From Thalassotalea atypica (GTDB taxonomy: Bacteria > Pseudomonadota > Gammaproteobacteria > Enterobacterales > Alteromonadaceae): a DNA stretch of 64,000 nucleotides. Both the position numbers and the translations under genes were made by a program. Shown in pieces: positions 45,978 through 54,933 of the stretch. The stretch lies in the NCBI RefSeq assembly GCF_030295975.1, contig NZ_AP027364.1, positions 3,162,001-3,226,000 on the forward strand, written 5' to 3'. How positions within the stretch are numbered: the first letter of the stretch is position 1; every line of letters starts with the position of its first letter. The notes under the pieces are model-generated. The model saw only the letters and a program-made list of their open reading frames with translations. It was not told the origin of the DNA and searched no databases.

Positions 45978-47204
45978 TTAAAATACCACTTGCTCTTTAC
46001 GTAGCTGAGAATTAAAACCGATAACGCCTCGTTCAATAGAGGATTGCAGGTTGAGTATTGCATGTTCATAAAAATTTTCTTGAGCAGATATTTTATCGGC
46101 ATATAACATCACCCAAGTGTTCCTTGCACTATTTTTGGCGGCATACAGTGCTAGATCAGCTAATTTAAGCGTTTGTTGCCACGTAAGGCTTTCTACATCT
46201 CCTTTAATGAACGGAAAGGACGTTATGCCTATTGAACAGGTTCGACAAACCGATCGCTGACATCCTAAATCAAATTCATACGCTTGGGTTTTCTGGCGTA
46301 TACGCTCTGCAAGATCCTGAAGATTATCAATGCTTAAACCGCGAGTAATAATCACGAACTCTTCGCCGCCCCACCTCACTATCCAATCTGATTGCCTACA
46401 AGTGTCATTGAGCATGTGAGTAAACTGCATTAGCACCTTATCACCTGCGTCATGACCGTATGTATCATTAATATATTTAAAGTGATCAATATCGATAAGC
46501 AACATACCGATATCACTCGGTTGATTATCTTTTATCTCACGTTTGGCTTTTGCCAGTTCACCCGGCATAAATTTATTGAGAAAGTGGCGATTATAAGCGC
46601 TGGTCAATTGGTCTGTAAGGCTAAACAATTCTAAATTTTCAAGAGCTTGTGTTAGTTCTAAATTTTTTTGCTTTAGCTCTTCTGTACGTTCGACAACAAG
46701 TTGCTCAAGGTTTTCTGTGTATTCCGCTAGCTCTTTACGCATTTGAAATGCTTCAATACCTCTTTGTACCGTCATGGTCAGTTCTACAGGGTCGAAGGGT
46801 TTTGTAATGAATTTATATAAGTTGACTTTGTTGATTGAATCAATAATCACCTGAGTGTCTGAATAGCCAGTGAGCAATATCCGAATGGTATCCGGCATTT
46901 TTTCGACGACTCTTTCAAGAAACTCTACGCCCGTGAGCTCGGGCATTCTTTGATCTGTAATGATCAATTGAATTTGTTTTGGATCAACCATATTGTCGAT
47001 GAGATTTAACGCTTCTCGACCGTTTAAACCAGTAATAATTTTGAAATGTGACTCTAATAACTGACGTAGTACATTTATGTTTTCAATTTCATCATCAACT
47101 AACATCACCAATGGCTTTTCAATTTTGTTGGGCTCATTCTGCGGTAAGTTATTAATATTAAACGCACTCACAACCTTCTCCTTAATACTGACTTTGTATT
47201 CCAT
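45978..47204 (-). CDS. Response regulator with GGDEF output domain
   Basis: The 408-residue protein has a receiver domain with phosphoacceptor Asp84 in LIITDQRMP, the LLTGYSD and KFITKPFDP segments, a coiled-coil linker (about 165-200, ENLEQLVVERTEELKQKNLEL) and a GGDEF domain with GGEEF at 279-283 and I-site RQSD. It should synthesise c-di-GMP on phosphorylation. It starts 26 bp downstream of the histidine kinase gene on the same strand, so the kinase is its likely partner. Confidence 0.93.
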   Translation of the reverse strand: MEYKVSIKEKVVSAFNINNLPQNEPNKIEKPLVMLVDDEIENINVLRQLLESHFKIITGLNGREALNLIDNMVDPKQIQLIITDQRMPELTGVEFLERVVEKMPDTIRILLTGYSDTQVIIDSINKVNLYKFITKPFDPVELTMTVQRGIEAFQMRKELAEYTENLEQLVVERTEELKQKNLELTQALENLELFSLTDQLTSAYNRHFLNKFMPGELAKAKREIKDNQPSDIGMLLIDIDHFKYINDTYGHDAGDKVLMQFTHMLNDTCRQSDWIVRWGGEEFVIITRGLSIDNLQDLAERIRQKTQAYEFDLGCQRSVCRTCSIGITSFPFIKGDVESLTWQQTLKLADLALYAAKNSARNTWVMLYADKISAQENFYEHAILNLQSSIERGVIGFNSQLRKEQVVF

Positions 47205-47230
47205 TAGACTGCAAACGGCTTATTTTAGAG

Positions 47231-49645
47231 TTATAGTATAGTCGGCAACGAAATTTTTACTGTAGTACCATCTTCAACAGTTGATTCAATATCAATATCG
47301 CCGTCATGTTCTTGAATAATACCGAAAGTAATAGCCATGCCTAAACCAGTACCAAAGCCAACTTCTTTAGTGGTAAAAAACGGATCAAATATTTTAACCT
47401 GTGTGGATTCACTCATACCGCAACCATTATCACTAATGCTTATTTCAACCATATTATTTTTGCTCAAAATGATTATCGTTACTTCACCTGCTAATGTAGA
47501 TACGTAAGCTCGCTTTTGCTCTATTGCCTGACAAGCATTAACAATCGTATTCATAAAGACTTGGCCAATTTTTGCAGCAAAGCCTTGAACAATAGGAGGC
47601 TGTGTTGATTGATTTTGTACATTTATATTAATGTCATGATATTGCGTTTTAACTAAGTGCACGGTTGATGTAATCAAGTCGGTAATCACTACTTTTTGTT
47701 TTTCAGTATCGCCAGAGCGCGAAAAAGTCCGTAAATCACTAACAATAGTTTTAATCCTTTGCGTGCCTTCTTTGGCTGTTTCGGTCAGTTCAATCAACTT
47801 CTCAAATTTAGCGTTAACAGCTTCAATCACATTTGGATCAGCATTTTCTCCCCCCGCTAGCTCAATTAAAAAAGCCTTAATAATGATGATTTCTTCTTGC
47901 ATCATAAATACAGCAACATGGGTAAAATTGGTTGGATTATTGATTTCATGAGCGACACCGGCGGTGAGGGTACCTAAGCCAGCCATTTTTTCTTGAACAA
48001 TAATGGTATTTTGTGCTTCTTCCCTCATTTTTTTAGCAGCTTCAAGTTGAAGGTTTAATTTAGCTAAACGACGATTCCAGACGATTACCGCAATTATAAT
48101 GACTAAGGAAACAATTGTTAATTGCCAGAACAATCTATAATCAAAGCCACTTTCAGATTTGACATAAAATTTATTAGTAAATAACTTTCTAAGCTCTCTT
48201 TTATCCGCCGTTTCTAGATACTTAGTTAATGCGCTATTCAATAATAAGTCATCTACTCTTGTAGCAATTGCCCAGTTGTCATTGAATCTATCGGGTAGGG
48301 TTCCTGCAATTTTTACATTTTTTAGTGAATATCGATTGATAGTATTGCCGACGTCTGTAATGTTACCAACATAACCAAACACCTCTTCAGCCTGCACTGA
48401 CTTTAGCCCATCAATAATTTTATCGGAGAACTTTAGCTGTATTTCCGGGTATTCCAACATTAATTGACTTTGCAATAAGTCACCTTTACGAATCACAAAG
48501 ACCTCATCTAAATGATCCTCAATGTTTGTAATAAATCTTTGATCAATAGTCACAATGACCCTTTCTTCTTGATGAAAAGAAGGGGTGAAACTCATGGTCT
48601 CCCTTCTCTCTTTCGTTTCTGTCGCTTGCGGAAGTACGTCACAAAGGCCTTCAATTAACCCTTCAAATGCTTCGTCCAAACTCATCAATTTGCTGTTTTC
48701 CACTTTTACATTAAATTCACCTGCAAAATTCATAAATACGGTATTCCAATTCACCGCACTATCGGAATAACAAATAATGATTGTCCTGGAGTCGAACATT
48801 AATTTTTCTTCGGCAGTCAAAAAAGCCTTTTTTGATTCAGGGTTTTTCGCGAGGTATATAACATTGTCAATTTCATTTCGATCGGAAAAGTCGACTGCTT
48901 TTGACAATATTTGGTTTAATATTTTATCTTCTTTTCTCGTCGCAATTGCATGGATATCATCAAACCTCATCCCTAAACTGTTGTTAACCATGAGGTTGTT
49001 TAAGCTATGATTTTCTAACATGTATTGCTGAATATATTGAGAGCCTATGTAACCATATGCTAGGCCTTGTTCAACCAGTCGGACCCCATCAATGGGATAG
49101 TCAACTTCGATTAACTTGATGTTAGGGTATTCATTTCTTAGCATCGTAATTAAATAGTCATTTTTAAGTATGGCGAAACTTTCCATTAGGTGAGCAGACA
49201 TATCACCAACAGTTTCCGTTAAAATTGTAGTAACTATTGATTGTTTAAAATGAGCATAAGGCGGTGTAAAGTTGAGCTTTTTCATGCGCTCTGCAGACGG
49301 AGAAATATTAGTCAGCAAATCACATTTTTCATCGTACAGCCATTGCAAGGCTTCATCCCAAGACAGCCGTCGGGTTAATTTGAGATTGAGTCCAGTATCT
49401 CGAGTGATTATATCTGCTACTTTGACCGCTCTATCTATGCCTTCAGATACATTTATCCTACATAGAGTTACCGAACCATGGGTTTTGATATACTCAGCTT
49501 CCTCTTCGTCCAATACAAATTTCGCTGCCGAAGCACTTGAGGGAAAAGAAAAGGCTAAAACTAAAGCTAAACATAAAGTTTGAACAATAACTTGAATAAC
49601 TGAGTAAAAAACATTTACAAGCACAATAATATCATTCCTTTTCAC
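47231..49645 (-). CDS. Sensor histidine kinase with two periplasmic solute-binding domains
   Basis: The 804-residue protein has an N-terminal signal helix, two tandem SBP_bac_3-type domains (about 50-270 and 285-505), a membrane helix near 513-533 and a kinase core with the phosphoacceptor His566 in AGVAHEINNP, N-box NTIVNACQAIE, and ATP-binding SDNGCGMS and GTGLGMAI. This resembles EvgS-like sensors, but lacks their receiver and Hpt domains. It should detect a small ligand such as an amino acid or polyamine and phosphorylate the adjoining REC-GGDEF protein. Confidence 0.92.
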   Translation of the reverse strand: MKRNDIIVLVNVFYSVIQVIVQTLCLALVLAFSFPSSASAAKFVLDEEEAEYIKTHGSVTLCRINVSEGIDRAVKVADIITRDTGLNLKLTRRLSWDEALQWLYDEKCDLLTNISPSAERMKKLNFTPPYAHFKQSIVTTILTETVGDMSAHLMESFAILKNDYLITMLRNEYPNIKLIEVDYPIDGVRLVEQGLAYGYIGSQYIQQYMLENHSLNNLMVNNSLGMRFDDIHAIATRKEDKILNQILSKAVDFSDRNEIDNVIYLAKNPESKKAFLTAEEKLMFDSRTIIICYSDSAVNWNTVFMNFAGEFNVKVENSKLMSLDEAFEGLIEGLCDVLPQATETKERRETMSFTPSFHQEERVIVTIDQRFITNIEDHLDEVFVIRKGDLLQSQLMLEYPEIQLKFSDKIIDGLKSVQAEEVFGYVGNITDVGNTINRYSLKNVKIAGTLPDRFNDNWAIATRVDDLLLNSALTKYLETADKRELRKLFTNKFYVKSESGFDYRLFWQLTIVSLVIIIAVIVWNRRLAKLNLQLEAAKKMREEAQNTIIVQEKMAGLGTLTAGVAHEINNPTNFTHVAVFMMQEEIIIIKAFLIELAGGENADPNVIEAVNAKFEKLIELTETAKEGTQRIKTIVSDLRTFSRSGDTEKQKVVITDLITSTVHLVKTQYHDININVQNQSTQPPIVQGFAAKIGQVFMNTIVNACQAIEQKRAYVSTLAGEVTIIILSKNNMVEISISDNGCGMSESTQVKIFDPFFTTKEVGFGTGLGMAITFGIIQEHDGDIDIESTVEDGTTVKISLPTIL

Positions 49646-49918
49646 TCAGTTTTAAGTTTGGGTTGAGTGCTCAATTAAGAATTACTCTTCAAGAAAATGT
49701 AGATGATAAAAGCATAAAACTCTAACCTTTCATAAACTTTACTGTTAATTATGACGAATCATTCGAGAGCGTTAAATTAACTATCAGCCTATTTATGATG
49801 CATATATTTGCCTGTTAACTATTTTCAACGGATATTATTCCTTAATGGTTCTGCTTTATATTTACCATTGGTATCGCTAAAATGATCCACTTTTTTAAAT
49901 AGAGCTTTAATAACCGCC
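49646..49918. other. Intergenic region between divergent genes
   Basis: This 273-bp stretch separates the divergent kinase and serine hydrolase genes and must contain both promoters. I found no repeat, hairpin or small gene that stands out. Confidence 0.4.
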
Positions 49919-51115
49919 GTGATAACGTCTCGATTAAATTTGTTCTGTATTACCTATCTAGCCTTATGTGTATTTTCAATTGCCCATGCGACTAATCTCA
50001 AGAAGTTAGAGCGGGAGTTTGCTAGCACGGTAAAGCATGAATTGAACAAACACAGCATTCCTGGGGCAGCTTTTGCTATTGTTAAGAATGATGCGATAGT
50101 TTCATTGAAAACCTTTGGTCATATCGATAAAGCCAAGTCACGAAAAGTAAATTCAAACACTGTGTTTCGCTTGGCGTCGGTGTCTAAACCATTTGCCGCG
50201 ACGATAACAACCATGCTCGCCCAAGATCGTTTGCTTAACTTATCGGATCCGATCACTAAATATGTGCCACATTTTAGCCTAGCGAAGAAAGGAGCGGCAG
50301 AGAAAATTCAGCTCAAGCACTTGCTCAGTCACTCCACTGGTTTAATGCCAAACGCCTACGATAATTTGCTTCATGAAAATTGGAACATGAAAAAGATCCT
50401 TGGCCGCTTTGATCGTATTACCCCTATATGTGAGCCCGCCAAGTGTTACGGCTATCAAAACATTGCCTATGGACTATTAGAGCCCGCCATTGAGGCTAGC
50501 CAGAGCAAAAACTATGCGATGTTGCTGCAAGAAAAAGTGTTTTCACCATTGGACATGCACAATGCGTCGGTCGGTATCGACGTGTTTAAACAGCAGAAAA
50601 ACACTGCAAAGCCACATATTCTGATGCAAAGAAAGAAAACCGGTAAAAAAGATAGAAATGGCAAAGAGATCAGAAAATATATTTGGCAAACGGTAAAAGT
50701 TGAGCCTGATTTTTATAAAGTAGCGCCAGCTGCTGGGGTGAATGCTAGTATTAATGATATGGCAAAATGGCTAATTGCCAATTTAGGCCATAATCCTGAC
50801 GTACTGTCGCCTGCGCTACTCAGTGAAGTCACCACGCCACGCATAAAAACTCAAAAAGACTTGCGTCGAAAATATTGGAAGCATCACCTGACCGATGCGC
50901 ATTATGGCTACGGTTGGCGCATTTATCAGTTTGACGATAACCCAATCATTTATCATTCAGGTTGGGTATCAGGGTTTCGCGCGGATATTGGTTACTCCCC
51001 TGAGCTGGGTATTGGTTTTGCCATGCTGATTAACGCAGAATCTAATGTCATTAATAAAATATCAAGTCAGTTTTGGCAGCAAGTGTTTGAGCAACATAAT
51101 CCAAACACGATTTAA
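49919..51115 (+). CDS. Class C beta-lactamase-type serine hydrolase
   Basis: The 398-residue exported protein has a signal peptide (YLALCVFSIAHA) and the serine beta-lactamase/DD-peptidase fold: the SVSK motif with catalytic Ser and Lys in FRLASVSKPFAAT, the YQN motif in YGYQNIAYGLL, and HSGWVSGFRA as the third motif. It starts at GTG 49919. Such proteins include peptidases and esterases (EstB type), and only some act on beta-lactams, so a resistance role should not be assumed. It ends at a bidirectional terminator. Confidence 0.88.
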   Translation: MITSRLNLFCITYLALCVFSIAHATNLKKLEREFASTVKHELNKHSIPGAAFAIVKNDAIVSLKTFGHIDKAKSRKVNSNTVFRLASVSKPFAATITTMLAQDRLLNLSDPITKYVPHFSLAKKGAAEKIQLKHLLSHSTGLMPNAYDNLLHENWNMKKILGRFDRITPICEPAKCYGYQNIAYGLLEPAIEASQSKNYAMLLQEKVFSPLDMHNASVGIDVFKQQKNTAKPHILMQRKKTGKKDRNGKEIRKYIWQTVKVEPDFYKVAPAAGVNASINDMAKWLIANLGHNPDVLSPALLSEVTTPRIKTQKDLRRKYWKHHLTDAHYGYGWRIYQFDDNPIIYHSGWVSGFRADIGYSPELGIGFAMLINAESNVINKISSQFWQQVFEQHNPNTI

Positions 51116-51134
51116 TTCACTTGGTATAAGAGAC

Positions 51135-51171
51135 AAAAAAAGCGAGTAATGTATACACATTACTCGCTTTT
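51135..51171. terminator. Bidirectional rho-independent terminator
   Basis: AGCGAGTAATG (51141-51151) and CATTACTCGCT (51158-51168) form an 11-bp perfect stem with a 6-nt loop, with a run of A before and T after it. It serves both the serine hydrolase (plus) and the membrane-anchor gene (minus). Confidence 0.95.
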
Positions 51172-51198
51172 CTATTCTACATTCAGCGACAACTTTTT

Positions 51199-51717
51199 TT
51201 ATTTCAACCCTTCAATTACATAGTCACCACTAAAACTTAACGTAATTTTAACGTCTTGGTCTGATTTGTTTTTCCAATACCAGCCATGTGAGCCAGTATA
51301 TGGCGCGGTAAAACTGCCGTTCATTTCATGTACTGTCGCTATGGTATAAGACTCAAAGTAGCCAGTGGTGTCGCCCTTAGGTTCACCGTGTAGATCCACG
51401 TATAAATCGCTTCCATCAGTAACCCACTCATAAGTTACTTTCTTAAATTGTTCCATCGCCAATTTATACTCAACACCTCGACCTGCGGGGACAGTTATTA
51501 CAACAGCATCTTCTTCACTGTTACCTTTTCCATTTGTAACAACTGAAGTGTCTTCGCTTACCTCATTAAAAACGGTCAAGCCTAGTGACTGGCCGACGCC
51601 AGTTGGATCAATGTTGTACTCAGCCGGTAAAATAAATAGCACGAGCACTATGGCGGCAACGATTAAAGAGATAAGCGTAGCTTTGACCAGTGAACGATTT
51701 TGTCTGTTGGATTCCAT
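51199..51717 (-). CDS. Membrane-anchored protein partner of HupE/UreJ
   Basis: With a start at ATG 51717 (MESNRQNRSLV) the product has 172 residues: one membrane helix (LISLIVAAIVLVLFILPAEY) followed by a periplasmic beta-rich domain (GRGVEYKLAMEQFKKVTYEWVTDG, YVDLHGEPKG, GSHGWYWKNKSDQDVKITLSFSG). A second possible start lies at 51732. Proteins of this kind are commonly called transmembrane anchor protein and occur beside HupE/UreJ genes, as here, where the two genes nearly abut. The role is unknown; it may deliver or sense a metal for the permease. Confidence 0.75.
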   Translation of the reverse strand: MESNRQNRSLVKATLISLIVAAIVLVLFILPAEYNIDPTGVGQSLGLTVFNEVSEDTSVVTNGKGNSEEDAVVITVPAGRGVEYKLAMEQFKKVTYEWVTDGSDLYVDLHGEPKGDTTGYFESYTIATVHEMNGSFTAPYTGSHGWYWKNKSDQDVKITLSFSGDYVIEGLK

Positions 51718-51736
51718 AAATAGTGTTCTCATAATT

Positions 51737-52435
51737 TTAATTAATAAAATATCCAGTGAGTTGCATGCCGACCAACATAAAACCAGCACTCATCAATGCG
51801 GTATTGGTTGTAGTCGCGAATTTTTGAAAGCTGTCGAATTGACGCCAGTAATTAATCGCCAATAAAATGAACATCAGCGCAAGAAATTGCCCTAATTCAA
51901 CGCCAAGGTTAAATGATAATAAGTTGGCCGCTAGTCCTTCTGATGGTAACTGAAATTCTTGAATTTTGGTCGCAAGACCGAAACCATGAAACAATCCAAA
52001 AATAAGTACCGCTTTTTTAGGGCAAGGTTGTTTACCAAAGAAGTGTTTAAAACCACCTAGGTTATCAAAACCTTTATAAACCACTGACAGTCCGATGATC
52101 GCGTCAATTAAATAAGCATTAACTTGAATGTTGGCCAAAACGCCGGTCATCAAGGTCAAACTGTGACCGATGGTGAACATACTGACGTACAACAGTACAT
52201 CTCGGCTGCGATGCAAGAAGAACAGGACCCCCACTAAAAATAGCAGATGATCATAACCGGTGACCATGTGTTTCGCACCGATATAGATAAACGGGATAAT
52301 TTGTAAACCGGTATTATTATTTAAAAAATTACGTGTACTGTCATCAACACCGTGAGCGAAACCCTCAATCGAAAATAACACTATAAAGGCGATGAACAGA
52401 TACAATAAATTGATGTGCTTGTTGTACTTCAGCAT
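51737..52435 (-). CDS. HupE/UreJ family membrane protein
   Basis: The 232-residue protein has an N-terminal signal helix, about six membrane helices and the His/Asp-rich signature AKHMVTGYDHLLFLVGVLFFLHR, plus a second conserved segment FGLFHGFGLATKIQE. The HupE/UreJ family is linked to nickel or cobalt supply to hydrogenase and urease, but this branch (UreJ_2) is found without those enzymes, as here, and its metal or substrate is not known. The membrane-anchor gene follows immediately. Confidence 0.85.
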   Translation of the reverse strand: MLKYNKHINLLYLFIAFIVLFSIEGFAHGVDDSTRNFLNNNTGLQIIPFIYIGAKHMVTGYDHLLFLVGVLFFLHRSRDVLLYVSMFTIGHSLTLMTGVLANIQVNAYLIDAIIGLSVVYKGFDNLGGFKHFFGKQPCPKKAVLIFGLFHGFGLATKIQEFQLPSEGLAANLLSFNLGVELGQFLALMFILLAINYWRQFDSFQKFATTTNTALMSAGFMLVGMQLTGYFIN

Positions 52436-52966
52436 GTATTTACCCTATATTTTTTCATTAAACTATTCTCAGTATTCTGTTTAGTTAATTTGTTTTCTCA
52501 TCTGCATACAATAGAAGACACAAAGCAAGCAGCACGAAGAGTGTAAAACTGGTATGTATTTAAGCATCAAGGTAAAAATACGGTCTGTCAACGCCAAGGT
52601 TGACCTGTAAAGTCTTCATTGAGTCTCTAAAAACGTCGTTTAAGTCTCCCTTCTAACTTTTCAAGTTATAACAAGACGTGGTTTACCATGTTCACAGTTC
52701 GATTGATTTTTGCCATCAGCGAACAAGCCTAAATCAAAAATATCTATGTTCATAATAGTTTGTGATGGTGAGGGTTAATACCAAAACGTTAACGATCACT
52801 AACATAGAAAATGAGGTAAAGGTGGCAGTCAATAGATTTCGATTATTGGCGTCCATTAGCATAAACAAGAAATTCAACGTTGTATCCTATACTCGTACAT
52901 CAAAGTGCTCATTATTTAGTCTATCCATTTAGATTTAGCATTGACAAATAAGAAGAACCGACTACA
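52436..52966. other. Intergenic region upstream of hupE and tetR
   Basis: About 530 bp without a coding frame above 60 codons. A small inverted repeat GTCAAC-GCCAAG-GTTGAC (52587-52604) is visible. The distal end carries the tetR promoter. Confidence 0.5.
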
Positions 52967-52968
52967 AT
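52941..52968 (+). promoter_or_regulatory. Sigma-70 promoter of the tetR-RND operon
   Basis: TTGACA (52941-52946), a 16-bp spacer and TACAAT (52963-52968) form a near-consensus sigma-70 promoter. The -10 element runs into the palindromic operator, giving a transcript start near 52975. Confidence 0.85.
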
Positions 52969-53001
52969 AACGCCATTCGAATACCATTCGAATGGCGTTA
53001 T
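52967..53001 (+). promoter_or_regulatory. 35-bp palindromic operator, probable TetR binding site
   Basis: Arm ATAACGCCATTCGAAT (52967-52982), spacer ACC, and its exact reverse complement ATTCGAATGGCGTTAT (52986-53001). The arms contain the palindrome ATTCGAAT, which is therefore also repeated directly. It overlaps the -10 element and the start of transcription, as expected for autorepression by the TetR protein encoded 36 bp downstream. Confidence 0.9.
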
Positions 53002-53036
53002 CCTAACCGTTAAAGCAGATAAATGAGTAATAAACT

Positions 53037-53762
53037 ATGGCACCAGCACCTAAATTCAGTCCGAGAGAGCAAGAAGAGATTATTTTGAATGCCGCGATCA
53101 AATGCGTTGAACAGACATCACTACTTGATTTCACGATGTCTGCCATCGCCAAAGAAGCAGAGCTTTCTATGGGGTCAATTTATAAGCTGGTGCAATGCAA
53201 AGAAGATATTATTTTTGCCCTAGCTCATCGTGTGTATAGCCATTACAGCAATATTTTTGAGCAAGTATTGGCGTTAGATTTAACTACACCTGAAAAAATA
53301 ATGGCGATTACCTTACTTAACCCTAAGAAAATTGAGCCATATAGTTTTTCTTCTCATTTAGAGTCTTTTGCTGCAAATGAACTGGTGATCAACAAGGCTT
53401 CACCTTTATGGACCGAACGAATGCTTGCCGCCAATGAACGATGTGAGCAAGTGTTTTTTGACTGCATGAACAACGCTGCGGTTTCAGGCGAGTTAACGCT
53501 AAATGACAATGCAGAGCAAACAATTGAAGAGATCAATTTAGGCTGTTGGGCGTTAACTGTAGGCTATCACCATGTTGATCGCGTCACACAGATCAGGCAA
53601 ATATCAGAAGGTACTGATTCATTAAAAGAGCCTGTTGCAACTGACTCACACATAGTCAACAGCTTAATGCGCTTACTCAATTCATATCAATGGCAAACAC
53701 CTATTGACCACGCAGGGGTAGAAAAAGCCGCCGCGATGCTGGTTGAGTGCGGACTGAGATAA
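53037..53762 (+). CDS. TetR family repressor of the RND efflux operon
   Basis: The 241-residue protein has an N-terminal TetR helix-turn-helix: EEIILNAAIKCVEQ, FTMSAIAKEAELSMGSIYKLVQCKEDIIFAL. The rest is an all-helical ligand domain without recognised subfamily. The promoter carries a 35-bp palindrome that fits an autoregulatory site. The adaptor gene starts 49 bp downstream and the pump gene after that, so it should repress its own operon until a substrate or envelope signal binds. Confidence 0.93.
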   Translation: MAPAPKFSPREQEEIILNAAIKCVEQTSLLDFTMSAIAKEAELSMGSIYKLVQCKEDIIFALAHRVYSHYSNIFEQVLALDLTTPEKIMAITLLNPKKIEPYSFSSHLESFAANELVINKASPLWTERMLAANERCEQVFFDCMNNAAVSGELTLNDNAEQTIEEINLGCWALTVGYHHVDRVTQIRQISEGTDSLKEPVATDSHIVNSLMRLLNSYQWQTPIDHAGVEKAAAMLVECGLR

Positions 53763-53811
53763 ACAGCATTCACAAAACGCCATTGTTAAACAAGATTACC
53801 GGAGAGAAAAT

Positions 53812-54933
53812 ATGAAAATACATCGCTGGATTATCGCTATACTTTTTATAGCCTTAACCATTTCTGGATTGGGATTTTTCAAATTCCAACAAATTCAAGC
53901 CGCTATGGATATGGCCGCAGCTTTTCCTGAGCCTTCAGCTTCAGTTAATACGATAACCACCGAAGTGTCTGAGCATCAGTCGTCATTTCAAGTGACAGGC
54001 CAAGCCATATCAATACAAGCCATTGAGATCCAAAATGAATTGGCCGGCACCATTGATACGGTCAATTTCAAAGGAGGTGACCAAGTTAAAAAGGGACAAC
54101 ACTTATTGTCACTTAACATCCTCGATGAACAAGCACAATTGGTAGCCGCTAGAGCAAAACAAAAGCTAGCTAAAATAAATTTTGAACGCATGGGTGTATT
54201 GGTGGCTGAGAAAAAAGTCAGTCAACAAGATTACGATGCTGCTGAAGCAGACTTAAGTATCGCACGTGCCGAAATAGCTAGCCTTGAATCTACCATTAAT
54301 AAGAAACAAATCTTTGCCTCGTTTGATGGACAAGTGAGCCTTGAAACTTATCAAGTGGGTCAATTTTTGCCTGCAAACACCACCATTTCCACCCTGATTG
54401 GTAACGGGCCAGAAATCTGGATTGACTTTCAGTTGGCGCAAACTAAACAGCGTTTATCCATTGGTGACAAGGTAGCCGTTCGCTCAATTACTAACGGGCA
54501 ACAACAATTCAAGAGTGCCACGATTATTGCCATTAACAGTCAAATTAAAGCGCAGTCACGTCATTTGAGCTTCCGCGCTGAATTACCTGACGGGCAGTCA
54601 TGGTTAAACCACAATGAAATTGTCCAAGTAAGAGTGTTTAACAAAACAGAGCAAACAGTATTACTGCCCAAAGCCGCAGTCAATCGAAACCATTTTGGCG
54701 CATTTGTTTATGAGTTAGTGCAAGATGATGATCAGCAATATCGCGCAAAAAAAGTCCCTGTCGAATTAGGTGTGCGCACCGGTGATTTACAGGTGATTCA
54801 TTCAGGGCTGCAGCCAAATATGCTAATCGCCACCGACGGCTCCTTTAAACTTAGGGAAGGAATATTAGTGTATCCAAAGGCTTTGGCAAAAAATAGCCTT
54901 GGCAGCCAATTGCTTAGCGAGGAAGCGAAGTAA
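53812..54933 (+). CDS. RND efflux periplasmic adaptor (HlyD/MFP family)
   Basis: The 373-residue protein has an N-terminal signal/anchor helix (WIIAILFIALTISGLGFF), a lipoyl half-motif GTIDTVNFKGGDQVKKGQHLL, a coiled-coil hairpin (LVAARAKQKLAKINFERMG and AEADLSIARAEIASLES) and a beta-barrel domain. It links the inner-membrane RND pump to an outer-membrane channel. It overlaps the pump start by one base (TAATG). No outer membrane factor gene follows, so a TolC-type protein elsewhere is needed. Confidence 0.93.
   Translation: MKIHRWIIAILFIALTISGLGFFKFQQIQAAMDMAAAFPEPSASVNTITTEVSEHQSSFQVTGQAISIQAIEIQNELAGTIDTVNFKGGDQVKKGQHLLSLNILDEQAQLVAARAKQKLAKINFERMGVLVAEKKVSQQDYDAAEADLSIARAEIASLESTINKKQIFASFDGQVSLETYQVGQFLPANTTISTLIGNGPEIWIDFQLAQTKQRLSIGDKVAVRSITNGQQQFKSATIIAINSQIKAQSRHLSFRAELPDGQSWLNHNEIVQVRVFNKTEQTVLLPKAAVNRNHFGAFVYELVQDDDQQYRAKKVPVELGVRTGDLQVIHSGLQPNMLIATDGSFKLREGILVYPKALAKNSLGSQLLSEEAK

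Noticed and set aside
49919-51115. Beta-lactam resistance gene
   Set aside because: The SxxK, YxN and HxG motifs are shared by many serine hydrolases and esterases; nothing specific to beta-lactamase activity is visible.
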